Shown here: positions 11,140 to 22,743 of the stretch, piece after piece
How positions within the stretch are numbered: the stretch's first letter is position 1
Layout of the letters: every line of letters starts with the position of its first letter
NCBI GenBank assembly: GCA_029891385.1
Contig: CM057233.1
Coordinates: forward strand, 26,913,352-26,977,351
Length of the DNA stretch: 64,000 nt
From: Erythroxylum novogranatense
Taxonomy: Eukaryota; Streptophyta; Magnoliopsida; Malpighiales; Erythroxylaceae
Direction of reading: 5' to 3'
Made by a program: the position numbers and the translations under genes
Notes under the pieces: model-generated
What the model was told of the DNA's origin: nothing
What the model saw: only the letters and a program-made list of their open reading frames with translations
Databases searched by the model: none

Positions 11140-12363
11140 TTTTACTCTTTTAGCCTATTGTCTAATAATCATTTGCATACATAATACCCATACTTTTTAC
11201 ATGACCAGAAAAAATTTTAGGTGGTAACCCTTTTGTTAAAGGGTCAACTAATATAAGATCGATGCTAATATGCTCTACTAACACTTTACATTTTTTAACC
11301 TCCTTTTTAATAAGAAAGTATTTAAGTTTCATGTGTTTAACACCTTTGAATTACTTGTCGTTCTTATAAAAGAAAATTGCTACAGAATTATCACAGTAAA
11401 TTTTTAACAGATTGGCTATACTGTCGACAATTCCAAGCCCTGAAATAAACTTTCGTACCATTTGGCCTAAATCATGGCCTTAAAGTATACTACAAATTCA
11501 ACCTCCATAATGGATGCAATAGTTACAAACTAATTCACACTCTTCCAAGAGATGGCTCCTTTAACTAATAGATAAATATAGCCAAAAGTAGATTTTTCTC
11601 GTATCTACATAGCTAGTAAAGTTTGAATATGAGTATCCAACTACTTCAAGGTAATCATACCTCTTAAAAGTAAACATGTGCTCCTTAGTTCCTACCTTTA
11701 AATAAGTTACTAAAGAAAAAAAAAGATCGATCCGCTCAGCGAGGGTTGGTCTTGTTTACTGATTTCATTTAAGGTCCCCCTTATAAATATGTCATAACTT
11801 TCTTTGAATCTTTCAAATGATCCATACTAAGATTACTCTAATATCTCCTTAACATTGTAAAACTTATGTCTGGTCTCATACATGCCTGAGTATACATTAG
11901 ACTCCCAATTATAGATGCATATGGAATTGATTCCATTTGCTTTCGCTATAAGTCACTTTTTAGACATTGCATAAGGCTAAACTTATCCCCTTTTTAAATT
12001 GGAACTGGTGATACAAAAAACTTGCCCATCCTAAATCTCTCTTAACACTTTATTAATATGTGCTTTCTGAAACTGTGATATATCATGGAATATTTTTATA
12101 CCTATCACAAATGTTACCTCACTCATATCTTTTATTTCAAAATAACTAGAGAGAAATTTCTTAGTTTCATTTAATAAACCAGGATAATTAGCTGCAAGCA
12201 AGATATCATCAACATACAATATTAGAAAAATAAACTTACCACCACTAACCTTTAAATATATACATCGATCAATGGTGTTTTCTTTAAATCTAAGGGAAAT
12301 AATAATATCATTGAACTTAAGATATCATTGTTTGGAAGCTTATTTAAGTCTTTATATTGACTT
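11140..12363 (-). pseudogene. copia-3 RT C-terminus and RNase H
   Basis: On the minus strand this begins KSI(stop)RLK and FNDIIISLRFKENTIDRC at 12363-12270. The RT catalytic box YVDDILLAAN is at about 12220-12190. Then come MSEVTFVIGIKIFHD, QMESIPYASIIGSLMYTQ (about 11955-11900), an RNase H tail and EHISIDLILVDPLTKGLP near 11290-11215. These are the expected C-terminal copia polyprotein blocks in order. Stops and small deletions interrupt every segment, and the RNase H catalytic core is barely recognisable. The 5' part of the RT continues at 13986 beyond the inserted LTR. Confidence 0.75.
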
Positions 12364-13985
12364 TATAAGGTTTCGATCATGCATCTCATACTTAATATAT
12401 ATCAAATATACGAAGAGAAAAATAAAACAAAACCTCAAAAAAAACAGATCTACTCATTCATATAGATATAGAAAACAAAAACATGAAATGTACGATGTTT
12501 ATATACCTTTCCCACAATCTCCTCCATTCTTTAATCTTCTCCATGTTAAGTTGTCATAAACCACAACGATCAACGTAGACTGTCTCTAATGAAAGTCCAC
12601 ACGAAGATAGAAGGATGAAACCTCACTAGGAGATGACTATAATACTTTCTTTGTGCTAGCAAAGACAAGAACTCTTGTGAGAGTTAGAGAGAAAAAGAGT
12701 GTGTGTGTAAGAAAGAACATTTCTTTCACTTGTGTCTTACACAAGATGCACGAAAATCATCTCTATTTTCTGCATCATTTGACCTTCCATAACTCCCATC
12801 ACTAATGTAGAGTTACGGGAAGTTTTATGAATAGCATGCATTAATGGAAGTTAATGACCATAAATAGTATGCATTAATGAAAGTTTTGGGAAGTTAATGA
12901 CCAAATTAGTAGCCAACAACACTTATTTCTAATCCATTCCATGCAACGTTTTCTACTACGATCACATCACGATACAATCCCGAAACACTCTCTCATATCT
13001 TGAATCACCATTCAAGACCATTTTACTCATCCTTCAGATCTCCTAAGTGTGTGACCCATTAGGTTCCCAGTTATGTTGGTCACTTGAATTAACACTTACT
13101 TCAAGTAAGTCAAGAGCAGTATGCCGATATCTAGCAACACATCATAACCCCTAATTGATTGGAAAGTCAGTAGTTTGACTACGAATCCTTCCACACACAA
13201 TGTTGTCATGCAATTCGTCATTTCGCCATCTATACCCCACTTGGTTTAGAGTATGGTCAAAGTGTTAACTCCCACTAGGCTGACAATGTCAGTCCAAGTG
13301 ATATTAGATCTTATCTTGAGGATCTCATTACTCTATATATCACTGAAGACTCTCTTCATGTGTTGGGTCTGTGCTGCGAACCTGGGCCCCAGGCCCAGCG
13401 AACTACCACACGCGGCCACAACCTTAATCGGTATTGTCCCCTCTGGTACTCGAACTCGAGACCTCAGGGTTTTGTTGCACCCAGTGCACGCCTCTCTTAC
13501 CATTGAGCCAGTCCTCAAATCAAAGGATACTTGCATCATTGCTATGATGAGACTATCATTGATACTGGAATAGAATATCCATATGATTATCTCATAGTAG
13601 GTCAATCCAATGTACTTAATACCCATAGTAAGCATCCACATGTTAACTCTAAACAACTCATGTCTACAGCTTATGAGATCTACTGCTTAATCCAATTAAA
13701 GAGTATAATATGTGCTAGTCTATCTAGATTAATGATATCCCATCTCATTATTCCTATGACTAGGAAAAGTTTAGATACTAACATAATTACACATGATAGG
13801 AATCTCATTATCATGATTTCCTCCATGCTATATTTTGTATCAAGGACTTCATCAAATCAATTTAAGATCAACATCAAATCCATAAATGTATGAACATCGA
13901 AAAAATGAAAAATGCCTTTATTAATCATAAAATGATTTGTACAATAAGTGCTAAAGGTGATTACCTTTAGAGCACTTTTCTAACA
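12364..13985 (-). mobile_element. Solo LTR (copia-like) inserted in copia-3 RT
   Basis: The RT reading of copia-3 stops at 13986 (MVCKLKK) and resumes at 12363 (KSI(stop)RLK), so the 1622 bp between is an insertion. On the minus strand it starts TGTTAGAAAAGTGCTC, a typical LTR start, and ends in TATA where CA is expected. The flanks GACTT (12359-12363) and TACTT (13986-13990) match at four of five bases, consistent with an aged target duplication. It contains no gag or pol. A SINE-like unit lies inside it. Confidence 0.65.
13361..13516 (-). mobile_element. tRNA-derived SINE-like element
   Basis: On the minus strand TGGCTCAATGGTAAGAG (13494-13510) fits a pol III A box, and GGTCTCGAGTTCGAGTACC (13445-13463) fits a B box, with about 30 bp between them. 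The block is much more GC-rich than its surroundings and ends near CAGACCCAACA. This is the layout of a plant tRNA-related SINE head. I see no clear poly-A tail or target duplication, so the 3' limit is a guess. A B-box-like piece in an LTR by chance is the alternative. Confidence 0.45.
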
Positions 13986-14940
13986 TACTTCTTTAGTTTA
14001 CACACCATGTGTTTGTTTCCAACCTTTATGAACCCCATTGGTTGGCCCATATAGACTTCTTCCTCTAGATCCCCATTCAGAAAGGTATTTTTTAAAATCT
14101 ATTTGGTGCAAGTACAAATCATAATGAGCCATTACGGTTATAATAATTCCAAGTGAATCCTTCTTAGAGACTATTGAAAAGTTCTCCTTATAATCAATGT
14201 TGTCCTTCTCAGTAAATCCTCTAGCAACTAATAGTCTTGTAATGTTCCAAGTTACCAATAAAATCATGTTTGGTTTTAAAGACCCATGTACAACCAATTC
14301 TCTTATGACCTTTTGGTAATTTCACAAGGTCCCATACACCATTTTGTTCCATAGATTTGAAGTCATTTTTCAAGACATCTAACTATTTATCAAAATTTTC
14401 ACTATTTATGGCTTATGAAAAGGTCAATAGGTCATTCTCAATTCCTAGGTCATTTTTTGACTCATGTAGATATACCACATAGTCATTAAATATTTGGTCT
14501 TTTTCTCCTTGAGACCTTCTTAATGCTATTTGTTATAGTTCTTCTACTACAGGTTTATTCACTTTATGTTTAACTTCATTATGGATAGTGAGTTCATTAA
14601 TTTTTTGTTCTTTATTATTATTAGGTGGTTTAATAATTTGTGAAATAACAACTTGAGTAGATATACAAGCCACAGGGACTTGCACTCCCATTTATTGAAT
14701 ATCTACTACACGTGGTGTTTCGCTCCTACTAGTCTCACCATGTTCAATAAACTTAGCATTCCCAATTCCCACAATTCTTGTAGTATGGTTAGGACATTAA
14801 AATATATACCCTTTATACTTCTCTAGATAACCAATGAAATAACCGCTGATTGTTCTTGAATCCAATTTCTTTTCATATGGATTATAATGTCTAATTTATG
14901 CCTAGCAACCTATATATACAGATGTCTTAAACTATGTTTT
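13986..14940 (-). pseudogene. copia-3 connection and RT N-terminus
   Basis: From right to left this has a poorly conserved linker, then NDFKSMEQNGVWDLVKLPKG and HKRIGCTWV (about 14390-14285). These are the standard opening of copia reverse transcriptase. Then come ARGFTEKDNIDYKENFS, VSKKDSLGIIITVMAHYDL and the H-Q-I-D-F-K block (14260-14090), ending [11 protein letters not shown] at 13986. A frameshift follows TWV. The first catalytic aspartate region (Q-I/M-D) is still visible. Linker sequence between 14400 and 14900 shows no other gene. Confidence 0.75.
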
Positions 14941-15307
14941 GCTACTAGTCCACAGTTGATATGGTTAGGCATATGATATGTAATTCATCTTTACTCACTT
15001 CTTTGTGGACATATGCACTAAAAACTACCATATACTTGTTAAATAGGTTTCTAGTAAGGCAGTTCCTATTCAACAAGTCTATGGAAATTTTTGGAGCATA
15101 TGTCCATAAAGAAGTAGGTAAAGATGAATTACACATCATACTCCTAACCACATCTAACAAGGTTTTATTACATCTTTCTATCATACTATTTTAATGTGGT
15201 ATGCATGGCATTGTATATTTCCCACAAATCCCATGTCTTTCAAGGTTAGCAAAAGGGATTTTGATCACTTTCATCATATTTACCATAATATTCACCACCT
15301 CTTTCAG
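14941..15307 (-). pseudogene. copia-3 integrase fragment with internal inverted duplication
   Basis: The minus strand reads ERGGEYYGKYDE (second catalytic Asp region) at the right edge, then RYTM-like sequence, ERCNKTLLDVVRSM (catalytic Glu) and PTSLWTYAPKISIDLLNR. These are classic copia integrase blocks. The last part then occurs again in inverted orientation (plus strand ICNSSLLTSLWTYALKTTIY), so the coding order breaks at about 15060. The first catalytic Asp and the zinc domain lay upstream and are cut off by the family-X LTR starting at 15308. Confidence 0.8.
14957..15155. repeat. 91-bp inverted duplication inside integrase
   Basis: The reverse complement of 14957-15047 aligns with 15065-15155 over about 90 positions with 13 mismatches by hand count (about 86% identity) and no gaps. 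The spacer is 17 bp. Both strands therefore encode nearly the same peptide. A transcript would fold into one long hairpin. Confidence 0.85.
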
Positions 15308-16226
15308 TGTTGGGTCCCATTTTTTTATTTGTTATTTGTTATTTATTCTTTATTTTTTCTTTAATTGTTTATTTTTTTAGTGGAGTCTTTGAATTAGAAT
15401 CTAGAATGAGGTGTTAGAATTATATTATTAAGTGGGTTGGAAGAGTAGAGACATATAAGACAAATCAAGGGCAAAATAGGAAAGCCCTTGTAAGTGAAGG
15501 GCAAAATTGGAAAGAATAGGCTTTGGTGTTTTAGATTAAAAGAAGGAGAAGGAGAGTTGTCGTTAGAACCAAAAAGAAGAAAAAAGAAGAAGAAAGAAGA
15601 AGAAGATTTTAACTTGTTGGAGGTAAGTTTTCACTTTTCTTATGTTAGATTCAAAAAGGGGATTAAATGGAGGTTAGGGTTTGTGTTGGAAATGAAGGAG
15701 AAGAGAAAGATGAAACCAAATTGATCTTGGAATTTCTAAGTTAGGGTTTTGGTTTCTAGCCTAGATGGGTTATGGGTAGATTATGTTTAAATTCAATTTT
15801 AGCAATTCTTGGATTCTTGATTTTATGATCTTTCCTTTGAATGTATGGATTGAATATAAATTTGGTTTAATTAAAGGGGATCAAGGAATCCACACTCAAG
15901 AGAGAGATGAAGGACAATCTTGAACGTGGATTTTCGACAACTTAGGTGGGTAATATGTTTATGATTATTAGGTGATGGGTTATGCCCTAGTTGTGTGTGT
16001 GATTGCTTTAAATGTTGTAAATGTTGAATTTGAATATGTTTTCTTTGAAATAAATGAAAAGTATGAAAATGTGAAATTTTGATGAAAGGAAAGAAACATG
16101 AGAATGCAAAATTTCGATTGACTATGTGAGCATAGATTTGTTTGTGATTGAGCAAGAGAGAAACCTGTTTCGATTATCACGTGCACGTTGACCGCCTTTT
16201 CCTGGCTGCCTGCTTGAGGCCATGAG

Positions 16227-19200
16227 TTTAACATCCCATTACTAGTGGGAAGGGTAGGATGGTAAATGTGAGTGATTAATGAGAGTTAGAGATGCACTTC
16301 CATATTCATGCATGATATGCCATACACTTACACATGAATAGTGAATTTATTTGTACATGAAAATAATTGTACATGCATTCATGAATAATTCCGAGTATAA
16401 TTGGATTGATCTATGAATTTTTAGAGTTATGGATGTTTTCACATTGGAAATATTAGTGATTGGTGGAAATATTGTATTTGTATATGTTGGTGAATTTATG
16501 GAGTATTGAGAAAGATATCTATAATAGAGAACAAAAAATTAAAAGAAACTTTGGAGATAGTTGGATTGTAAAGATGACAGTCAAGGGAGTTAGTTCAAAA
16601 GAAACTAAGTTGGAACTTGGGTATTGGGTAAGTGACAAGTGTCACTTAGGCTTTTGTGCTCTTGTTAGAAGTAGGTTACTATTCCTTGAGAGTTGACAGG
16701 TTAAGTCTTGTCCAAGTCCCTTCTTTATTCTCATCTTTCTAAAACTTCCTTTTGAGACCCAGAGTTTTCCACCAAATACCTTTTGATAGACTTCTATGTT
16801 TTTCCTTTCTTTCACTAAACTTACTTTGCCATTTGTGTCCTCTACTCTAAGAAAAACCAGAAGCTAATAATTTCACTAAGTAAAGTACGAAAATTTTGTG
16901 GAGATTAGGGCTTGAAGATTTTGGAGTTTCAGCAAGTAAGTAGTAAATAAATCTTTTAAAGTTGGGGATTCATGCAACAAATTGCTAAGTTACCATCATT
17001 TGCATGAAAAATGACATTCTTGTGTTTGTTCATAAATACTGTGTTGTTGGAGGATAAAAAAATCCAGTTACTGTGCTAATTTAGTGTTTGAAAGGTTATG
17101 AGCATTGAGTGTTGTAAAAGTGATTTTTGGAGTTAGATGGAAGAGATAATTCAGGTAGAAGATGAATTAAAGGTAAATTGTTGAAAGTTGGAAAAATCTG
17201 GAAAAAGGTTCACTGAATATGCTTAAGTATTTTAACCACAACTTTTTATATAGCGATCCAAATGAAAAGATTCTTGATTCAGAGTAAACTAGGAACGTAT
17301 GGCTACATTTTGTATGAAGACATCGAATTTCAGTTTTGTTTCTAAGAGTCTCAAAAGTTGTCACGAAGTTGAGAATTGGGTGCAGGACGTTGAGAGTTGA
17401 GCAAAAATTCGTATAACAACTTCGGGAGGAAATATAAACCTAATTTAGCTAGATTATGGCAAAGTTTTCTTCTTAAAAGTTGTAGATCTTTCTTTTATCT
17501 TTCCAACGGTATAAATTTTGTAAATTTTTGATATCGGAGTCAAAAGTTATAATCTTTATAAGTGGATATGTTCTGGACACAAAAAGTAGACGAAAAAAGC
17601 AGAGGGAAAAAAGCAGACGCAAAAAAACAGACGCAAAAAGAAGACGCAAAAAGCAGACACAAAAGGCGGACACAAAAAGTAGACGATAAAAAGTAGATGA
17701 TAAAAAGCAGATGCAAAAAGCAGACGCAAAAAGCAGACGATAGAAATGAGACGATGGAAATGAGATGATAGAACTAAGACGAAAACAAAAACAGACTGGA
17801 CTCTTTTGGTCATAACTTCTTCTCTAGACCTCCAAATGACCTGATTTTTAAAGAATTGGATTCCTAACACATTTATTTATCTATCCACAAAAATTTATGG
17901 TTTTTGGTATTAAATTGGAAATGATTGATTGAATCAAAGTAAGGGTATCAGTGGAAGGAGCATGAACTGGATATTTTACTGAACATGTTTGAATATTTCA
18001 ATGATATCTTGGTCTGTAGGATTCCAATTGAGGTGATTCTTGATTTGTAGTAAATTAGAGTAATAGGGATACAAATCATATGAAGAAGCGGAATCTTGAT
18101 CCAGTCTCTAAGGTGTTCAATTTCTGGATGGAAGTTGGATATAGTACTCTATTTTAGAGAGGAACAGTCCGAAAATGTTTGAGCCACATCTTTCAAATTA
18201 CTGAACCAAATTGAGTGATTTTGGTGTCAATGGAAAGATAAAAGATAGAGGAACACTATTCTAGGAGAGAGTGGGCTCAAATTATGCAAGTTTTGCCTTC
18301 TAATTAAACGTGAACAGTGGACCCGAAAGTTAGAGTTTGGAGAAAGATCTGAAATGGTTCATTGGGTGATGAAATTGGATTCAAATGGGTTATGGAGGTT
18401 TAAATCCCAAAGAATGAGGCTAGTTAAGTGAGTTTTGATAGTTGAATGTCTTGTGATAAAATTGATGGATTGATACCTGAGATAGTCATGAATATACATT
18501 GTACATATTTCATCTCATTCATGTGCATTATTAAACACTTATGATTGTTCAAATTGTGATATATGTGTATGTTATTTGTTATAGAGGAGCCACTGGAACG
18601 TCAACCTCCAGGCGTTGTTGGATCTTCCAGGCATTAGCTTCTGGAGAAACTTGTGAGTTAACCTAGATGATTTCCTAGGGTTGATTTGCTTTGAAATTGT
18701 TTGATGTGTTAGCTTCCAATTATAAAGTAATTGTGATTTGATTTGAATTCCGGGCTTAAAGTCCGAGGAGTTTGTTATGTGATTATGGTTTTGAAAGTGC
18801 TTTGTTTTACTTTGAAATCCTGTATGGTGCATGAATTCTCAACGAGATTTGAATGCCAGACTTAGGTCTGATTGTGTCATATTAGGTCTGATTAAATATC
18901 GTATGTGATTACCTGATATGACACAATCCGTATGTGGTGCATTTCATAAAATGCATGTTCAGATAAAGGTGTTGTGACTTGAGTGGCCAATGAAGCGCTT
19001 CCACGTAGAGATTTGTTCCGTGATATATGTTTTGTGTACAGAGCTATGCTCTGTGATTCTGTTCCGACTGAGCCCTATGGGTCAGTAATTGTGTATAAGT
19101 ATGTGATGGGCACTCGGTCACAACAATAACAATGAATATGAGTCTCATGCATATAACATTATAAGATTGAATCCATTGAATGAATATTTGTGTAATATGT

Positions 19201-19691
19201 GATATGTGTGTTTGACTCGGTGAACTCATCAATGATGGTTCACTCCTTGAGTTCGCAAAACTCATCAAAATTGCAACGTTGTCTTTTCAGGACCAAGAGA
19301 CGACTCTAACTACTAAAGAGGCTCTACCAGCCGGGTAGATTGTGGTTGGTGAGAAAGGTTATGGCTCAAAGGTCGGTCAGCTGGGGTCCTTTTGGGTGGT
19401 TTAGATAACTTTGATGTACTTTCCTCATTCATGTAGTACTATTGTATTAGGTTTTTGGTGATGTACATATGGATAATGTTGAAAGACAATGTAGACTTCG
19501 ATTTTGTGAAATGCGATGAGGAAAAAGTTGGTTTCAAATACTGTTATCTTCCTATGATGCTTTAAGTGAATTGTTACCATGCCATATGAAGGTAAGGTAG
19601 TGATCGATCGTAGCGTGCGGTTATCGTAGGATATGTGCTGAAATGACCTCCGGGTGTTCCGGTGGGTACCCTGCGGTAAGGGAGCGCTACA
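16227..19691 (+). repeat. gypsy-2 5' LTR (3465 bp)
   Basis: It begins TTTAACATCCC (expected TGTAACATCCC, start mutated) and ends GAGCGCTACA. Read in reverse, it shares ordered blocks with the gypsy-1 and gypsy-3 LTRs: the ATGCATG block near 16310, the block before GTTAACCTAG at 18660, and the double stem-loop at 19215-19262. Between 17170 and 18300 it holds degenerate repeats mentioning TGGAAAGATAAA and a short-period array (17575-17775). It is about 800 bp longer than related LTRs because of this repeat section. No genes are present. Confidence 0.8.
17575..17775 (+). repeat. Short tandem array of AAAAAGCAGACGC units
   Basis: About fourteen imperfect copies of a 13-17 bp unit (AAAAAGCAGACGCA and variants). 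The minus-strand frames here give artefactual repeats such as FLRLLF. A longer array of the same motif is at 30405-30760. Confidence 0.85.
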
Positions 19692-19697
19692 ACTAGG

Positions 19698-19709
19698 TGG
19701 TATCAAAGC
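19698..19709 (+). promoter_or_regulatory. Primer-binding site of gypsy-2
   Basis: TGGTATCAAAGC follows the LTR end by six bases. It matches the initiator-Met tRNA complement except for one G-to-A change, a transition like those in the coding region. Confidence 0.85.
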
Positions 19710-19799
19710 ATGGTTTAGCATCTGTTGGGACTTATAGAAATGATAATCATGAAATGTTTTGAGCAATGCGGATAATGATTGAAGTTATCATTTGTTATA

Positions 19800-20941
19800 G
19801 GTCATCCGTCCTAGGTGATTAGATTGATCAACCAGCTGACCAAGGATCTGTAGGAGCCAGTAGAGAGTCCTTGGTACCTCAATCGGAGGGGTTGCCTCCT
19901 AGAGTTCCCGAGAGAAGGGAGAGGAGGTATGATAGGCTATAGAAGCAGGGAGTTGTGGACTTCTATGGCAACACAGACCCTGCCGAGGCCGAGGGATGGT
20001 TAGAGAGGACTGAGAGGGTTTTTGATCAGATGGACTGCGAGCCTAATGAGAGATTTGACTATGCAGTATCATTACTGCAGGGCCCAGCTTACTAATGGTG
20101 GAAGACTGTTCTAGGCAGTACCACCAGGCCTTGTCAATTGAAGTGGGAAGACTTTCTGAGAGTCTTCAGAGACAACTACATGCCCAAGGTCTACTTGGAC
20201 ATGAAGATGCAAGAGTTCTTGGAACTGAAGCAGGGCAAGATGTCAGTGGCAGGCTATGAGGTCCGAATTAATGAATTGATGGGTTATGCTACCGCTCTGA
20301 TTCCTACAGGGGAAGACAAGTGCAGGAGGTTTGAGAATGGGCTTAATATGAAGATCAGAACAAGGTTGGTGAGGTCAGATATGGGCACTTTCACTGAGTT
20401 GAGAGCTGCCTCAATTAGAATTGAACAACTAATGAAGGAGAAACAAGTAGAGACTTGGCAAGGGTCTAGAGGAAAGAGGCCTAGTGAGAGTCAGGGGAGT
20501 TCTGGAAGAAGCTTCAGTAAACGCCAGAATATAACAATCAGATCATTAGGCAGATTCAGGTAGTCAGGATCTAGGTAGAGGGGCAGGTTGTCACAGACTG
20601 GCAGTGGTAGAGGCTCAGCTCAGAACCAGTTCCTAGTTTGTGAGTATTGCGAGAGGAGGCATGGTGGAGAGTGCTGGAGATTGACAGGAGCTTGTTTTAA
20701 ATGCGGCTCCCTGGACCACTAGATTAGAGATTGCCCAGAGATGTTAGAAATTCAGTCTGCTATCAGTGGGCGATCTGAGAGTAATACTATAGTTCAGCAG
20801 AGTAGAGGTGGTGGATCTAGGCAGAGAGGCCGAGGTAGAGCCAGAGGGAGAGCTGGAAGTTCTTCCTTGAGGACTGAGAGACAGAGTAACCGACCACAGT
20901 CCCAGGCCAGGATCTATGCCATGACCAAGCAGGAGGTCTAA
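19800..20941 (+). pseudogene. gypsy-2 gag
   Basis: Gag forms the virus-like particle and binds the element RNA. The frame reads DFYGNTDPAEAEGWLERTERVF and FDYAVSLLQGPAY, then a stop, then the capsid-type block WEDFLRVFRDNYMPKVY, EFLELKQGKMSVAGYEVRI and RTRLVRSDMGTFTEL, as in Ty3/gypsy gag. Near 20639-20740 are two zinc knuckles: CEYCERRHGGEC (C-X2-C-X3-H-X3-C) and CFKCGSLDH followed by a stop and IRDC. Several stops interrupt it (TAA 20093-20095, TAGs near 20563-20577 and 20719-20724, TAA 20939-20941). The start codon is not evident. Confidence 0.85.
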
Positions 20942-21430
20942 GACTCACCAGATGTGGTCGCAGGTGCGCTTCTTGTTTATGATTTGGAGGCATTTGCATT
21001 ACTAGATCTACGATCCACACACTCTTTTATTGCACCGTATTTGGCATGTAGACTGCATTGTGATAGGGAGTCACTATAGTATGGGCTAGAGGTGAGTACA
21101 CCTATAGGTAGTACTACTGCCTTAGGAGAGGTTTGCAAGGGGTGCCCAATTATGATTGATCAAGAAGAGTTGAAGGCAGACCTGATAGTATTGCAATTGA
21201 GGGAGATAGATGTGATCCTAGGCATGGATTGGCTCACTGGCCATAGGGCCATCATGAACTGCTATACCAAGGAGGTAGTATTAAAATCTCCTGGTCAACC
21301 TAGAGCAGTATTCAGAGGAGTTAGTTAGGCAGTGCCAGCCCAGATGATCTCATTCCTAAGTGCATTGAGGATGATGCAGGGAGGATGTGAGGCTTATCTG
21401 GCCCACGTTATTGATACTAAGTTTAGCATA
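20942..21430 (+). pseudogene. gypsy-2 aspartic protease
   Basis: The protease cleaves the polyprotein. Here the frame reads DSPDVVAG, then ALLDLRSTHSFIAPYLA. The relatives in gypsy-1 have DPGSTHSF at this place, so the catalytic D-P-G has become D-L-R and activity would be lost. Downstream are STPIGSTTALGEVCKGCPI and VILGMDWLTGH, the usual second half of gypsy proteases. There is a stop at 21077-21079 and another at 21326-21328, both CAG in gypsy-1. A frameshift follows near 21420 before the RT. Confidence 0.85.
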
Positions 21431-21447
21431 GCATACATGACATTCCA

Positions 21448-22722
21448 GTGGTTAAGGAATTCCGAGATGTGTTTCCCAAAGAGTTACCTGGTTTACCACC
21501 AAATCGGGAAACAGAGTTTACAATTCATCTGGTTCCAGGTGCTGCTCCTATATCCATTCCTCCATATAGGCAGCTTAATCGAGTGACAGTAAAGAATAAA
21601 TACCCACTGCCTAGAATTGATGACTTGCTTGACCAGTTGCAGGGAGCTCAGGTATTTACTAAGCTAGATCTGAGATCAGGGTATTACTAGTTGAAGATAG
21701 CAGAGGCTGATATACCAAAGAGTGCATTCAGGAGCAGGTATGGGCACTACAAGTTCCTAGTGATACCGTTTGGGTTAACTAATGCCCTGGAAGCTTTTAT
21801 GGCCTTGATGAATAAGGTGTTTTAGCCCTACCTGGACCGATTTGTAATTGTGTTCATTGATGATATCTTGGTGTATTCAAAAAGTAGAAAGGAGCATACT
21901 GAGCATTTGAGAGTGATCTTACAGATTATGAGAGAGAAGCAATTGTATGCCAAATTCAGTAAATGTGAATTTTGGCTAAGGCAAGTTGTATTTATGGGGC
22001 ATATAGTGACTGGAGATGGCATACAGGTAAATCCGAAGAAAGTAGAGGCAGTTATGAATTGGGAAGCTCCGAGAAATGTGTCGGAGATTCAAAGCTTCCT
22101 AGGATTGGCTGGGTATTATTGAAGGTTTGTCGATGGGTTTTCTCTGATCTCAGCCCCTCTGACTAAACTTCTGAGGAAGAATGTAGTGTTTAGATGGAGT
22201 GAGGAGTGTCAGAAGAGCTTTGAGGAGCTGAAACATCGGCTGACTACCGCACCGGTGTTGACCATTCCATCAGGGACCAGAGGATATGTGGTGTATAGTG
22301 ATGCTTCGCATCAAGGATTAGGATGTGTATTGATGCAGTATGACAAGGTGATTGCCTATGCATCGAGACAATTAAGGTCTCACGAGATCAATTATCCGGT
22401 ATATGATTTAAAGATAACTGCAGTTGTCTTTGCTCTAAAGATTTGGAGACATTATTTGTATGTGGAGACTTTCCAGATATATACTGATCATCAGAGTCTG
22501 AAATATTTGATGAGTCAGAAGGAGCTAAACTTGAGGCAGAGGAGGTGGATTGAGTTATTGAAAGATTATGATTGTACTATTGAATACCACCCAGGGAAAG
22601 CTAATGTGGTGGCAGATGCTTTAAGCAGGAAGTCTAATGTTAGTACAGGTCAGATTCAGTTATCGAGGTTACTTAATCTGATTCATTTGAGAGCTATAAA
22701 TGTAGAGTTGAATCTGGAGTAA
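21448..22722 (+). pseudogene. gypsy-2 reverse transcriptase and RNase H
   Basis: This covers the linker [20 protein letters not shown], the RT blocks [15 protein letters not shown] and [11 protein letters not shown], and the catalytic FIDDILVYS (F-I-D-D at 21853-21864). Next come FLGLAGYY and the RNase H part with [14 protein letters not shown] [26 protein letters not shown] and YTDHQSL. It ends with the RNase H to integrase link [18 protein letters not shown] large deletion next to the first RT blocks has removed sequence present in gypsy-1 (the IPPYRMAP to LFVKKKDG stretch). Stops at 21688, 21823, 22120 and 22720 all correspond to CAG or CGG codons in gypsy-1. Confidence 0.9.
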
Positions 22723-22743
22723 GATGAGGCACTAATTGCTACT

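Larger units (their letters stand above)
11140..15307 (-). mobile_element. copia-3: decayed Ty1/copia element, 3' two thirds
   Basis: Read on the minus strand from 15307 downward, the order is integrase, connection, reverse transcriptase, then RNase H, which is the copia order. Peptide islands identify each domain, but stops and frameshifts are frequent, so this is an old copy. The element is cut at 15307 by the family-X LTR and split at 12364-13985 by a solo LTR. No LTR of its own is recognisable beyond about 11140, and the gag end is missing. The YVDDILLA and LVDPLTKGLP motifs resemble the Tork/TNT1-type group, but lineage is uncertain. Confidence 0.8.

Noticed and set aside
13253..13573. 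106-codon frame on the opposite strand of the same region
   Set aside because: Same reason; it is a chance frame through LTR sequence.
13333..13656. 107-codon frame across the SINE-like unit
   Set aside because: No similarity to a known protein in motifs, and it overlaps pol III box-like sequence within an LTR.
17473..17870. Minus-strand frames with repeated FLRLLF peptides
   Set aside because: Translation of the AAAAGCAGACG tandem array inside an LTR.
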